Source of the DNA: Bacillus sp. FJAT-50079
GTDB taxonomy: Bacteria > Bacillota > Bacilli > Bacillales > Bacillaceae_C
Direction of reading: 5' to 3'
DNA length: 64,000 nt
NCBI RefSeq assembly: GCF_018343515.1
Contig: NZ_JAGYPD010000001.1
Location: forward strand, 744,001-808,000
Positions 17,284 to 24,248 of this stretch are shown here, in pieces. The notes beneath the pieces were generated by a model, which was not told where the DNA came from, did not search any database, and saw only the letters and a list, made by a program, of their open reading frames with translations. Numbering within the stretch: position 1 is the first letter of the stretch; the number at the start of each line of letters is the position of its first letter. The position numbers and the translations under genes are program-made.

Positions 17284-17590
17284 TTTTACTTTTACCTCTT
17301 TTTAACAATTCCTCATACACCCTTACACCATCTTTTAAACAAACTAAAAAGAGTGGGTTATTGGTCTTTGCTTCTAAAGCAATTCCAATAACCCACTCTG
17401 ACTCTTCATTATATATATATGAGCAAAATGAAACTGGATTCGGTAATATTTGCAACATATCCTCTGAAATAAGTTCTTCGTCTAGTTCCTCATGATATAG
17501 CAGTACCGTTTCCTCGCCTATCTCATTTAATTCAACTGCTACACCGAATTTCTCTTCCATAAAATCTATTAATTGCTCTAAACCAAACAT
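17276..17590 (-). CDS. Small acidic protein of the SCC core region
   Basis: 104 residues, strongly acidic N-terminal two thirds (EKFGVAVELNEIGEETVLLY, then HEELDEELISED), basic C-terminus. I do not recognise it with certainty. In staphylococcal cassettes the place beside DUF960 and DUF1643 is held by DUF950, the uracil-DNA glycosylase inhibitor SaUGI, also a small acidic protein. Sequence similarity to SaUGI is not evident by eye, so that is only a positional suggestion. It begins 22 bases after the DUF1643 gene with AAGGAG before the ATG and overlaps the DUF960 remnant. Confidence 0.6.
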   Translation of the reverse strand: MFGLEQLIDFMEEKFGVAVELNEIGEETVLLYHEELDEELISEDMLQILPNPVSFCSYIYNEESEWVIGIALEAKTNNPLFLVCLKDGVRVYEELLKRGKSKNA

Positions 17591-17612
17591 GACGTAACTC
17601 CTTATAATAATA

Positions 17613-18131
17613 TTATTGGTTTACATTATGGCTATCGTCATAGGGTACTAATTTCCACCGCTGTTTAATAGCAGGATAGAGCGGATGGAAACCTTTCCTA
17701 CCAAAATTTGCTTCTATTTGAAGAATGTTGGCTCTCTTGTCTAGTAATATGGCTAAAATCATATTTAACCGTTCAACAGCTTTTTTATTTGTCTCTACTC
17801 CTTTTCCAACTGCAATAATGACATCATCTACTTTGGTGATTGCCCCCTGAATAACCTTTAAATTTTCAGCAGCAGCTTCCATCGATTCATCTTTTTCAAT
17901 CGATGGAAATAAATTTGCAATGTAAGCTGTACCGTATTCCAATTTAGAAAGATTATTAATGACATACATCGTTGTTTGGTCTTGCACAATTTCATCTGAT
18001 TGACCCGCATTTTTCATGATGACAAGTGCTTTTCTATTATTCTTGTCCCACTCTTTCCTAATAAGATACTTGTTTCTCGCTTTATCATCATAAGTGACTT
18101 CTGTTTTTATCATGCCTTTTGTGACTTTCAT
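17613..18131 (-). CDS. DUF1643 family protein
   Basis: 172 residues with the DUF1643 pattern: an N-terminal YLIRKEWDKNNRKALVIMKN segment, MYVINNL, GTAYIANLFPSIEKDES, and DVIIAVGKG, with HPLYPAIKQRWKLVPYD at the end. DUF1643 proteins are standard neighbours of recombinase genes in staphylococcal cassettes; their biochemical role is not established to my knowledge. It starts 15 bases after the JAB-domain gene with AGGAGT before the ATG, so the two should be co-transcribed along with the next two small genes. Confidence 0.85.
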   Translation of the reverse strand: MKVTKGMIKTEVTYDDKARNKYLIRKEWDKNNRKALVIMKNAGQSDEIVQDQTTMYVINNLSKLEYGTAYIANLFPSIEKDESMEAAAENLKVIQGAITKVDDVIIAVGKGVETNKKAVERLNMILAILLDKRANILQIEANFGRKGFHPLYPAIKQRWKLVPYDDSHNVNQ

Positions 18132-18146
18132 TGATTTTTACTCCTC

Positions 18147-18593
18147 TCATATGTACCCTTTTTCCTTTAATGAAGTGAAGGAGTCATCTCCAACAATGAT
18201 ATGGTCTATTACTTCTATGCCAATAATTTTCCCCACTTCAACAAGTCTCTTGGTTACATCTATATCCTCCCTACTTGGTTCAGGTAGCCCTGATGGATGA
18301 TTATGTCCAACAATTATTGAGGCAGCATTAGAAAGAATTGCGGACTTCATGACCTCCCTAGGATGAACTAAACTGGCATTTAGACTGCCGATGTGACAAA
18401 CATTAATTGCTACAGGCTGATTCTTTGTATCAAGTGAAGCAACAATGAAATACTCCCGGTCTTTATCAACAAGAAACAACTTCATTAGTTGATAACCATC
18501 TTCAGGTGATCTGACTGATCGCTCTTTGTAAAGAATACTTGATTCCTTTACTAATTTAAGCGATACAATGTTTACTCGTTTTGATGATTGCAT
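18147..18593 (-). CDS. RadC-type JAB/MPN metalloprotease-fold protein
   Basis: 148 residues consisting essentially of the RadC JAB domain. The metal-binding signature HNHPSGLPEPSREDID is present (His97, His99, Ser107, Asp110). The N-terminal helix-hairpin-helix part of chromosomal RadC is missing, as usual for copies on mobile elements. Despite the name, a role in DNA repair is doubtful; the fold suggests a metal-dependent isopeptidase or similar. It is the first gene of an apparent four-gene operon with DUF1643, the acidic 104-residue protein and the DUF960 remnant. Confidence 0.88.
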   Translation of the reverse strand: MQSSKRVNIVSLKLVKESSILYKERSVRSPEDGYQLMKLFLVDKDREYFIVASLDTKNQPVAINVCHIGSLNASLVHPREVMKSAILSNAASIIVGHNHPSGLPEPSREDIDVTKRLVEVGKIIGIEVIDHIIVGDDSFTSLKEKGYI

Positions 18594-18617
18594 TTAAACT
18601 CCCCTTTACAATAATAA

Positions 18618-18649
18618 AAGCCTAAGTATCGTCGATGATACTCAGGCTT
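18618..18649 (-). terminator. Hairpin terminator
   Basis: AAGCCTAAGTATC and GATACTCAGGCTT form a stem with one mismatch; on the minus strand TTTTATTATT follows. Confidence 0.65.
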
Positions 18650-18799
18650 CAAATATTAGATTCATAGGAATAATATATATTTAAAATGCGTTTCTACTGT
18701 TTTTATACTTGACTGGTTCATCCGTATTAGAGATGGATTATAAATATATATTATATTACCGAATAAAGGAGGTTGATAAATTTATATATCCACGTACTT

Positions 18800-18838
18800 A
18801 AAAGTACTATGACAAATTCCTAGGGTCATAGTACTTTT
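18800..18838. terminator. Terminator of the restriction gene, probably bidirectional
   Basis: AAAAGTACTATGAC and GTCATAGTACTTTT form a 14-bp perfect stem around CCTAGG sequence. It lies 11 bases after the stop of the restriction gene. Confidence 0.75.
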
Positions 18839-18848
18839 TCCCTTTATT

Positions 18849-19448
18849 TTATACTAAGGCTCTTCCATCAGTACCCTTTTTAATTTGCAAGCTTGGATCA
18901 TCGGTTAATTCATCATGCTCAATTTCTATAATTGCAACATATCCTTCATCTATTGGATAATTTGCTTTCGACCAAACATCAAAATAAGGAGCCAATTCTC
19001 TAAAGTTACCAACCCTATCGGTTAAGTATTCGTACATTTCTCGCGATGGTAAAATCAGTACACCTCCTAATAATTTACCATTTAAGATACCCGTAATAAT
19101 TTTATTTACAGCCCGGTGAGAAGAGGAGATATTTCCTGTTTCCCATTCAACAGCAAAGTATTTATTCCCAACTGGATAAACCGCATCAATTGGACCTGGT
19201 CTTGTTGTTGTAACGCCGACATCTAATTTGTGTTCTAGCATCCAACCATGTTCTTTTTGTCTATCCATGTATGAATCCTTAATTGGCTTCACACCATTTG
19301 CCTTTTTCCCATTATAAAGTGTAAATGTCCCAGTTCCTCTTGGGTTGTCCATTAACTTTATTGATTCAAGTACATGCTCAATGATCTTTTCAGTTCTATG
19401 ACTGTGTTGACCTTTATCCAATAAAATCTCGACACTTTTTATTTTCAT
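18849..19448 (-). CDS. BamHI-family type II restriction endonuclease
   Basis: 199 residues with clear similarity to BamHI: TGNISSSHRAVNK, YLTDRVGNFRELAPYF and KKGTDG match BamHI's TGNISSAHRSMNK, YLTDRVTNFEELEPYF and PKGSDG. The catalytic acids align as Asp88 (GPID), Glu101 and Glu103 (VEWETG). The BamHI residues that contact GGATCC align with Asn106, Ser108, Arg112, Asp144, Arg145 in the major groove and Gly192, Asp194 in the minor groove. GGATCC is therefore the likely target. The protein ends soon after KGTDG and lacks BamHI's C-terminal helix. It is divergent to the methyltransferase gene. Comparison is from memory of BamHI. Confidence 0.9.
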   Translation of the reverse strand: MKIKSVEILLDKGQHSHRTEKIIEHVLESIKLMDNPRGTGTFTLYNGKKANGVKPIKDSYMDRQKEHGWMLEHKLDVGVTTTRPGPIDAVYPVGNKYFAVEWETGNISSSHRAVNKIITGILNGKLLGGVLILPSREMYEYLTDRVGNFRELAPYFDVWSKANYPIDEGYVAIIEIEHDELTDDPSLQIKKGTDGRALV

Positions 19449-19466
19449 ATACGTAGCCCCTTAAAT

Positions 19467-19483
19467 TTTTTGTGATCCTGATG
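19467..19483 (-). repeat. Operator-like 17-bp repeat, copy 1
   Basis: The plus strand reads TTTTTGTGATCCTGATG, 15/17 identical to the copy at 19547-19563 in the same orientation and exactly 80 bp away. This copy lies in the leader of the restriction gene, between its promoter and start codon. Confidence 0.6.
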
Positions 19484-19513
19484 TAAATAATAACCATCGG
19501 GATTGCTTATCTA

Positions 19514-19542
19514 ATTCTAGTATGGATAGTAAAAATAGTCAA
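19514..19542 (-). promoter_or_regulatory. Promoter of the restriction gene
   Basis: On the minus strand TTGACT (19537-19542), 17 bases, TAGAAT (19514-19519). It is a near-consensus sigma-A promoter about 70 bases before the start codon and is flanked by the two 17-bp repeats. Confidence 0.75.
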
Positions 19543-19546
19543 CTAC

Positions 19547-19563
19547 TTTTTGTAATCCTGTTG
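19547..19563 (-). repeat. Operator-like 17-bp repeat, copy 2
   Basis: The plus strand reads TTTTTGTAATCCTGTTG. It sits immediately upstream of the -35 box of the restriction promoter, between the two divergent promoters. Confidence 0.6.
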
Positions 19564-19592
19564 GAATTATTTAGGCTGTTCTGGTAGATTCC

Positions 19593-19621
19593 TTAACAAA
19601 ACCCCAAAAAAATGCTAATAT
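19593..19621 (+). promoter_or_regulatory. Promoter of the methyltransferase gene
   Basis: TTAACA (19593-19598), 17 bases, TAATAT (19616-19621), about 33 bases before the ATG. TTGGAGGTG provides the ribosome site. Confidence 0.72.
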
Positions 19622-19654
19622 TAATATTGCTTTACTGCCCTTGGAGGTGCAATT

Positions 19655-20896
19655 ATGTTCGAAAATAAATTATTTTCAGTTTTAAATATTAAAGATAATG
19701 ATGCTTTAAAAAACTTTGCAAAAAAAGTAAAAATCCCCGTGGGTAAATTAAAATATTATAATAATGAAGCAATATTTCCATATTATGAAGACTTAAACAA
19801 AATTCTTTCTGAACTTAATATCAGTGAATTAGAGTTTAAGCTTAGTCTCGGAGTACTAGATTCGACGATATTAGATCTAATTAGTAATAAAGCTAAAGAA
19901 ATAACAGATATTATAAAAAGTGATTCTCAAAATGGTGAATCAACGGCAGGAAAGTTCAAACCTGTTTTTACAACAGAATTAGGTGAGCTATACAACGAGG
20001 ATAGTCTTTCTTTAATTAAATCACTACCTAAAGAATCCGTTGATCTTATTTTTGCTGACCCTCCGTTCAATTTAAATAAGACGTACGAATCAAACATAAA
20101 CGATAAACTCACCAAGGAAGAATACCTTAAATGGACAGAAGAATGGATCTTGGGATGTATAAAATTACTCAAAGAAGGCGGATCATTCTTTATTTGGAAT
20201 CTTCCATTATGGAACACCTATAGTGCAGAAATATTAAATAAGCATCTTAATTTAAGACATTGGATTGCGGTTGATATAAAGTACAGCCTACCAATTGCAA
20301 ATAAACTTTACCCATCGCATTACTCTCTTCTTTACTATATTAAGGGAGAAAAACCTAATACGTTTAACCAAGAACGTCTTCCCCTAGAGATATGCAAAAG
20401 GTGCGGCGGAGACATAAAAGATTATGGTGGGTATAAGGACAAATTAAATGAAAAGGGACTTACTCTTCCTGATGTGTGGAAAGACATTTCACCAGTTAGA
20501 CATAGAAAGTATAAAACTAGAGGAAGTAATCAGCTACCTGTAAATTTATTAGAGAGAATAATTAGTATGGCCTCTAATGAAGGTGACGTAGTATTTGATC
20601 CTTTTGGTGGCAGTGGAACAACTTATATTGTTAGTGAAATATTGAAAAGACAATGGATCGGTAGTGAAATTGGCCCATGTGATTTAATAATAAAGCGTTT
20701 TGATGACATCGATTTTCACAGACAACAGATTAAAGACATCCAAAGTAAGAAAAACGTCTTATTTACAGAGGATATGAAAAAAATAAGAATTAAAAATGGG
20801 CATTGGTTACCCGAAACTTTAAAAACTAAAGAATCAAGCACTAAGATCGATAACAAAGAGTTTGATTCAGAAGTAAATTTATTTACCATATCTTAA
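19655..20896 (+). CDS. DNA amino-methyltransferase with N-terminal HTH, partner of the BamHI-like enzyme
   Basis: 413 residues. Motif IV FADPPFNL (Asp135-Phe138) precedes the S-adenosylmethionine motif FDPFGGSGTT (314-323), the beta-class order of N4-cytosine/N6-adenine methyltransferases. M.BamHI makes N4-methylcytosine in GGATCC, so the same product is expected here. A Cys pair (CKRCGG, 247-252) lies in the variable region. Residues about 17-66 look like an HTH domain (LKNFAKKVKIPVGKL, LNKILSELNIS), which could let the enzyme bind DNA and regulate the locus; no separate controller gene is present. It is the only long plus-strand gene in the element. It protects the host from the divergent nuclease. 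Confidence 0.9.
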   Translation: MFENKLFSVLNIKDNDALKNFAKKVKIPVGKLKYYNNEAIFPYYEDLNKILSELNISELEFKLSLGVLDSTILDLISNKAKEITDIIKSDSQNGESTAGKFKPVFTTELGELYNEDSLSLIKSLPKESVDLIFADPPFNLNKTYESNINDKLTKEEYLKWTEEWILGCIKLLKEGGSFFIWNLPLWNTYSAEILNKHLNLRHWIAVDIKYSLPIANKLYPSHYSLLYYIKGEKPNTFNQERLPLEICKRCGGDIKDYGGYKDKLNEKGLTLPDVWKDISPVRHRKYKTRGSNQLPVNLLERIISMASNEGDVVFDPFGGSGTTYIVSEILKRQWIGSEIGPCDLIIKRFDDIDFHRQQIKDIQSKKNVLFTEDMKKIRIKNGHWLPETLKTKESSTKIDNKEFDSEVNLFTIS

Positions 20897-20910
20897 AATT
20901 TAATATAAAT

Positions 20911-20950
20911 AAAAACCCGAATTGGTTTATTCTTACCAAATCGGGTTTTT
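20911..20950. terminator. Bidirectional terminator between methyltransferase and AIPR gene
   Basis: AAAACCCGAATTGGT and ACCAAATCGGGTTTT form a long stem with T runs on both strands, between two converging genes. Confidence 0.85.
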
Positions 20951-20954
20951 TGTT

Positions 20955-23162
20955 TTATAGTGCCTCAAAAAAAATTTTCAATTCCTCTAATGTGCCTAGA
21001 TCACCATCATCTTTTATTGTTAATCTTCCCTTTTCATCGGCTTTATTTGAAAGCCATTGTTGAAAATCCTCATTTGCAAACAATAAGCTGACATAGTCAG
21101 TTCCATAACTACTATGGGAAAATTCAACAACGATTCCATTATCATATTTAATTCTTAAAATGAATCTTTGATCTTTTTTCCCATCACCTTTTAGGTATTG
21201 ATGAATATTTGATACTACTCCACATTCATGTTTTAAAGGATTATAAAGATCATTTAACCAGTAGGTAAATCCTTTTTCAGCTATGGTATCGCCACTTAAT
21301 TTCTCATCAAAGTTAGAAATCCTGTTTCTAATAACTGGTCTATCTTCTCTAAACTTTATTTCAATTAGACTGTCAATGCTTCCGACATGACTTTCTTTTT
21401 GCTCCTCAGGGTTCCTATGGCTTTCTTTTTCTAATATCTTTTCCTTAAGTTCTCTTGGAATAGTGTAAGTTTTAAATATTCCAGATATGGTATTTTCATA
21501 GTTTTTAGACTCATTTGCTACCTCAATTGCATAAAATTCAACCAATTCTTCCAGATTAACGTCATTAAGTAGATCATCCAGCCCCATTTTTTCTTTATTA
21601 ATTTTTTCAGGTCCTATTTTCGTAAAAATAAGGTGAGAAACAAAATGATCGCCATGTGTTAAGACTGCTTCTGGCTCATTTTTTAGTTTTTCTTTAACAA
21701 TCTCTATCGCCTGCTTAATTTCCCTATAAATAGTAACTGTGTTCCATACATAAAAACTTGATAAGCCAGTATTAAAGAGTCTTCTGTATCTACTATGTTC
21801 AATGTTTTCCCAAACTTTACCTGGTTCTCTGTGAATTAAGGTAGCTGCATCTACATCGTGATAAGCATAGGATAATGCTTCAGTACTCTCAATTAATCCA
21901 AAAATATTTTCTTCAGCTTTTTCTTCAGTTGAACGCTTATAATTGTAGGTGATACTATAAAATGATAGTTCTTGTGCTATACGTTTTTGATTTTCATCTA
22001 AAGTTACAAAATCTCTATTTTCAATTTTATTTTGTCTATTGTTAGCTTTAGTTAGTTGTTGAGCAAATTTTTCTGACGAATCCGCTTCTTCCTTACCAAC
22101 AGAAATTATCCTTACTAAAACCTCAATATCTTCTAATCTTACATTACTTTCTTCGCTATCTTCTTGATCACTTGATTGTTGCCTTTGTAGGTATCTTCCA
22201 ATTGTACCGACTGTTTGAGCTCCATTTATAATGTAGACATTTTTACATTCAAAAATTCCAAAATCTCTGCGATCTCCTCCAGCTGTGGCCTTTTCCACAC
22301 TATCACATATCATAGTTATTCCATTATTAAAATACCAAAAATTTGACGGTTCAGTATCAATTGTTTTTGAAATTTCTTTATGAACGTCACCTTCATGTAA
22401 CAAATGGCGAATATTTTTTGCAAAAAGTCTATCTCCATACGTGTTCCACCAATTTGCAAGCTGGTCACCTGTGATTCTTCCGTAGAATGACTTTATCGGT
22501 TTATCTTTCATCGCCCATTCATTTAGAATAATCCCATCAATATTGATTGGGTCGTATGCAGATTCTCCAAGCACAACTCTATGTAATTTTTTCAAATCAA
22601 CATTAATCCACTGTGCTGTATCATCTTCATTAGCCATATTTTGATCATCAATTAATCTATTTAGTGTTCTTGTTGCATAATCAGATAAGCCGACTCCAGT
22701 ATGAGTCAAAATAATTCTTATTTTAATACCGGGTTTACTAATTAACCTTTTCAATTCTTGCTCTTGTTTTTTTATCTTTTCATTAAAGTGGTCAAATCTA
22801 AATTCAATAATATCTCGAATTCCATCAGTAAACTTTTTCACTTCACCGTCTTCTGGGGTTTTATTTCCTTTATAGTTCCACTTTGATTGAACAAAATATA
22901 ATTCGTTGTTATCCCCATCAAAATATATGGCATCTATACCATTATCATGGTATCCATCTGTAATTGCCTTCACAGCAATTTCAGGTGATATGCCCACTAG
23001 ACTTTGTAGAGAAAATGCAGCTAATGACCGAGTTAAAAAATAATTACTTGGATCATGGTCGGGTCGAATGTCGGTTAAATCTATAAGTCCAGTATAAAAT
23101 TGTAATAGATTATCATGAACATGTCTAATTTGAATTGGGTACATGCCAAACTCCTCCATATA
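20955..23162 (-). CDS. AIPR-family protein with nuclease-like N-terminus
   Basis: About 736 residues. The central AIPR signature is present: FWYFNNGITMICD (about 274-286) and YIINGAQTVGTIGRYL (309-324). The AIPR domain is named for abortive-infection phage resistance. The N-terminus has a PD-(D/E)xK-like arrangement: GIDAIYF (Asp76), then LYFVQSKW (Gln91, Lys93), as in Mrr/VSR-type nucleases. It may therefore cleave DNA or RNA on infection; that is inference. The ATG at 23162 follows AAGGGAG; another ATG five codons later has GGAGGAG, so the start is uncertain by a few residues. It lies between the R-M pair and rlmH, just inside the right end. Confidence 0.87.
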   Translation of the reverse strand, partial: YMEEFGMYPIQIRHVHDNLLQFYTGLIDLTDIRPDHDPSNYFLTRSLAAFSLQSLVGISPEIAVKAITDGYHDNGIDAIYFDGDNNELYFVQSKWNYKGNKTPEDGEVKKFTDGIRDIIEFRFDHFNEKIKKQEQELKRLISKPGIKIRIILTHTGVGLSDYATRTLNRLIDDQNMANEDDTAQWINVDLKKLHRVVLGESAYDPINIDGIILNEWAMKDKPIKSFYGRITGDQLANWWNTYGDRLFAKNIRHLLHEGDVHKEISKTIDTEPSNFWYFNNGITMICDSVEKATAGGDRRDFGIFECKNVYIINGAQTVGTIGRYLQRQQSSDQEDSEESNVRLEDIEVLVRIISVGKEEADSSEKFAQQLTKANNRQNKIENRDFVTLDENQKRIAQELSFYSITYNYKRSTEEKAEENIFGLIESTEALSYAYHDVDAATLIHREPGKVWENIEHSRYRRLFNTGLSSFYVWNTVTIYREIKQAIEIVKEKLKNEPEAVLTHGDHFVSHLIFTKIGPEKINKEKMGLDDLLNDVNLEELVEFYAIEVANESKNYENTISGIFKTYTIPRELKEKILEKESHRNPEEQKESHVGSIDSLIEIKFREDRPVIRNRISNFDEKLSGDTIAEKGFTYWLNDLYNPLKHECGVVSNIHQYLKGDGKKDQRFILRIKYDNGIVVEFSHSSYGTDYVSLLFANEDFQQWLSNKADEKGRLTIKDDGDLGTLEELKIFFEAL

Positions 23163-23255
23163 TTTCTCCCTTAATTTTACCATAAATCGACAATGCTTGT
23201 TGGATTCAGTTGAAGATAGTTACTATATAGATTACTTAATTAGTGCGTGTTTTCA

Positions 23256-23292
23256 CAAAAAAAAAACAGTTCAAACAACTAGTTTAAACTGT
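23256..23292 (-). terminator. Terminator for rlmH supplied by the element
   Basis: On the minus strand ACAGTTTAAAC pairs with GTTTGAACTGT, followed by a run of about ten T. It lies inside the element some 25 bases after the rlmH stop, so it ends rlmH transcription before the AIPR gene. Confidence 0.85.
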
Positions 23293-23305
23293 CACTATTA
23301 ACAAA

Positions 23306-23330
23306 AAACCTCATTTACTTATGATACGGT
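23306..23330 (-). repeat. Right terminal inverted repeat of the element
   Basis: Reading inward on the minus strand: ACCGTATCATAAG then TAAATGAGGTTT, continuing TTTG. From memory this resembles the SCCmec terminal sequence of the form TATCATAAATGATGCGGTTTT. It overlaps the rlmH stop codon. Confidence 0.82.
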
Positions 23331-23335
23331 TCCCC
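23315..23335 (-). repeat. rlmH-proximal att direct repeat (attR)
   Basis: This is the last seven codons of rlmH (GGGGAACCGTATCATAAG plus TAA), repeated at 5960-5980 with two mismatches. Confidence 0.88.
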
Positions 23336-23794
23336 CCGATTAATCCTAAACCCCCGATACACCTGCTCCACCAATATCAACCTCATTAATTGATGCGGAA
23401 ATGTCATCCTTGAAAACGATAGGCTCTCGTCCGCTCGCTTCATTACTTCGTCGCTCAATCCTAACGATCCGCCAATGACAAACACGATTTTGCTTTTCCC
23501 ATATGTAGCTAGGCGATCCATCCGCTCGGCTAGTTCCTCAGATGACATCATTTTCCCCTCAATCGCTAGGGCGATGACGTGAGCATCAGCTGGGATTTTC
23601 GCAAGGATGCGATCGCCTTCCTTTCCTTTTACTTGAATCATTTCGTTTTCGCTCAACATTTCTGGAGCTTTTTCATCGGGAAGTTCGATGATGTCGATTT
23701 TGGCGTAAGCGGAAAGGCGTTTGACGTATTCGGCGATTCCTTGCTTTAAGTATTTTTCTTTTAGTTTTCCAACGGTTATGATTGAAATATTCAC
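23315..23794 (-). CDS. rlmH: 23S rRNA (pseudouridine1915-N3)-methyltransferase
   Basis: 159 residues, the normal length for this SPOUT methyltransferase, which methylates pseudouridine 1915 in helix 69 of 23S rRNA. The SAM-binding knot is visible ([43 protein letters not shown]), and it ends [10 protein letters not shown]. The element lies immediately after the stop codon but the reading frame is intact, as in staphylococci where cassettes insert here. Upstream lie the CxxH/CxxC gene and a DnaA-box cluster. Confidence 0.98.
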   Translation of the reverse strand: MNISIITVGKLKEKYLKQGIAEYVKRLSAYAKIDIIELPDEKAPEMLSENEMIQVKGKEGDRILAKIPADAHVIALAIEGKMMSSEELAERMDRLATYGKSKIVFVIGGSLGLSDEVMKRADESLSFSRMTFPHQLMRLILVEQVYRGFRINRGEPYHK

Positions 23795-23845
23795 AACTTT
23801 CCCCCTCCAATGTTACACCCATGTTACCAACAGCTTACAAACAAC

Positions 23846-24247
23846 TTATACACAGAAACTATCCACATATCCACATTCAGGATCTATATCCAGTATAGGA
23901 ATATTAGTTCCCCACAAGATAGACTGCTCGGTTTTGACAATATTCACAGGGTGTGGATAAGTTTTCATCACTTTTTAGCTCCTCTAAAACAGGTGCCGTT
24001 TCGTGTTCATCTACGACTATATCTAAGGCTAATTCAACATGTTCTTTACAACAATAAATCATTGCTAACCCTCTTCCTTATTGGTTTTTTATCCATTAAT
24101 CATTTTCGTTATTTGTGGAATGATGATGTGTACATTTTTGAGCGATTTTTCTTACCTTTTCAAAGGTAGTTATCCACAACCGATTTATTCATTGGCAAAA
24201 AATTATGGGAAAGCTATTGATCGCCTTCCCACTTTAAGTTATCCACA
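23846..24247. promoter_or_regulatory. DnaA-box cluster upstream of rlmH
   Basis: Perfect TTATCCACA boxes lie at 24170-24178 and 24239-24247, and inverted at 23952-23960 (TGTGGATAA). Near matches are TTATACACA (23846-23854), CTATCCACA (23859-23867), ATATCCACA (23867-23875) and ATATTCACA (23940-23948). In B. subtilis, DnaA-box clusters outside oriC, some close to it, modulate initiation; this looks like an equivalent. Confidence 0.75.
23904..24062 (-). CDS. CxxH/CxxC mini-protein
   Basis: 52 residues: MIYCCKEHVELALDIVVDEH near the start and CEYCQNRAVYLVGN at the end. The paired Cys-x-x-His and Cys-x-x-Cys suggest a single metal (zinc) site. Small proteins of this CxxH/CxxC type occur in Bacillaceae between htrC and rlmH. 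GAGGG lies about 7 nt before the ATG. One DnaA box overlaps its 3' part. Its role is unknown. Confidence 0.8.
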   Translation of the reverse strand: MIYCCKEHVELALDIVVDEHETAPVLEELKSDENLSTPCEYCQNRAVYLVGN

Positions 24248-24248
24248 T

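Larger units (their letters stand above)
18594..18848. other. Intergenic region with two terminators
   Basis: It contains the hairpins at 18618-18649 and 18800-18838. Promoter signals for the JAB-domain gene are expected here but I could not define one. A plus-strand AAAGGAGG at about 18768 is not followed by a usable start codon. Confidence 0.5.
5960..23317. mobile_element. SCC-like integrated element in the 3' end of rlmH
   Basis: About 17.4 kb bounded by a 21-bp direct repeat (19/21 identical) of the last seven codons of rlmH at 5960-5980 and 23315-23335. Inward-facing terminal repeats (20/25 identical) lie at 5978-6002 and 23306-23330. It carries a large serine recombinase, a primase-helicase, a DUF1643 protein, a broken DUF960 gene and a RadC-type JAB protein. 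Insertion in the last codons of rlmH, a serine recombinase and DUF960/DUF1643 neighbours are the hallmarks of staphylococcal cassette chromosomes. Cargo: BamHI-like R-M, AIPR protein, KAP ATPase, lipoprotein. The interior is visibly more AT-rich than the flanks. Naming it a true SCC requires comparing the recombinase with Ccr proteins. Confidence 0.9.

Noticed and set aside
18760-18830. Plus-strand AAAGGAGG followed by TTGATAAATTTATATATCC
   Set aside because: The only start codon is too close to the ribosome site and the frame ends in 17 codons within the terminator. Probably not a gene.
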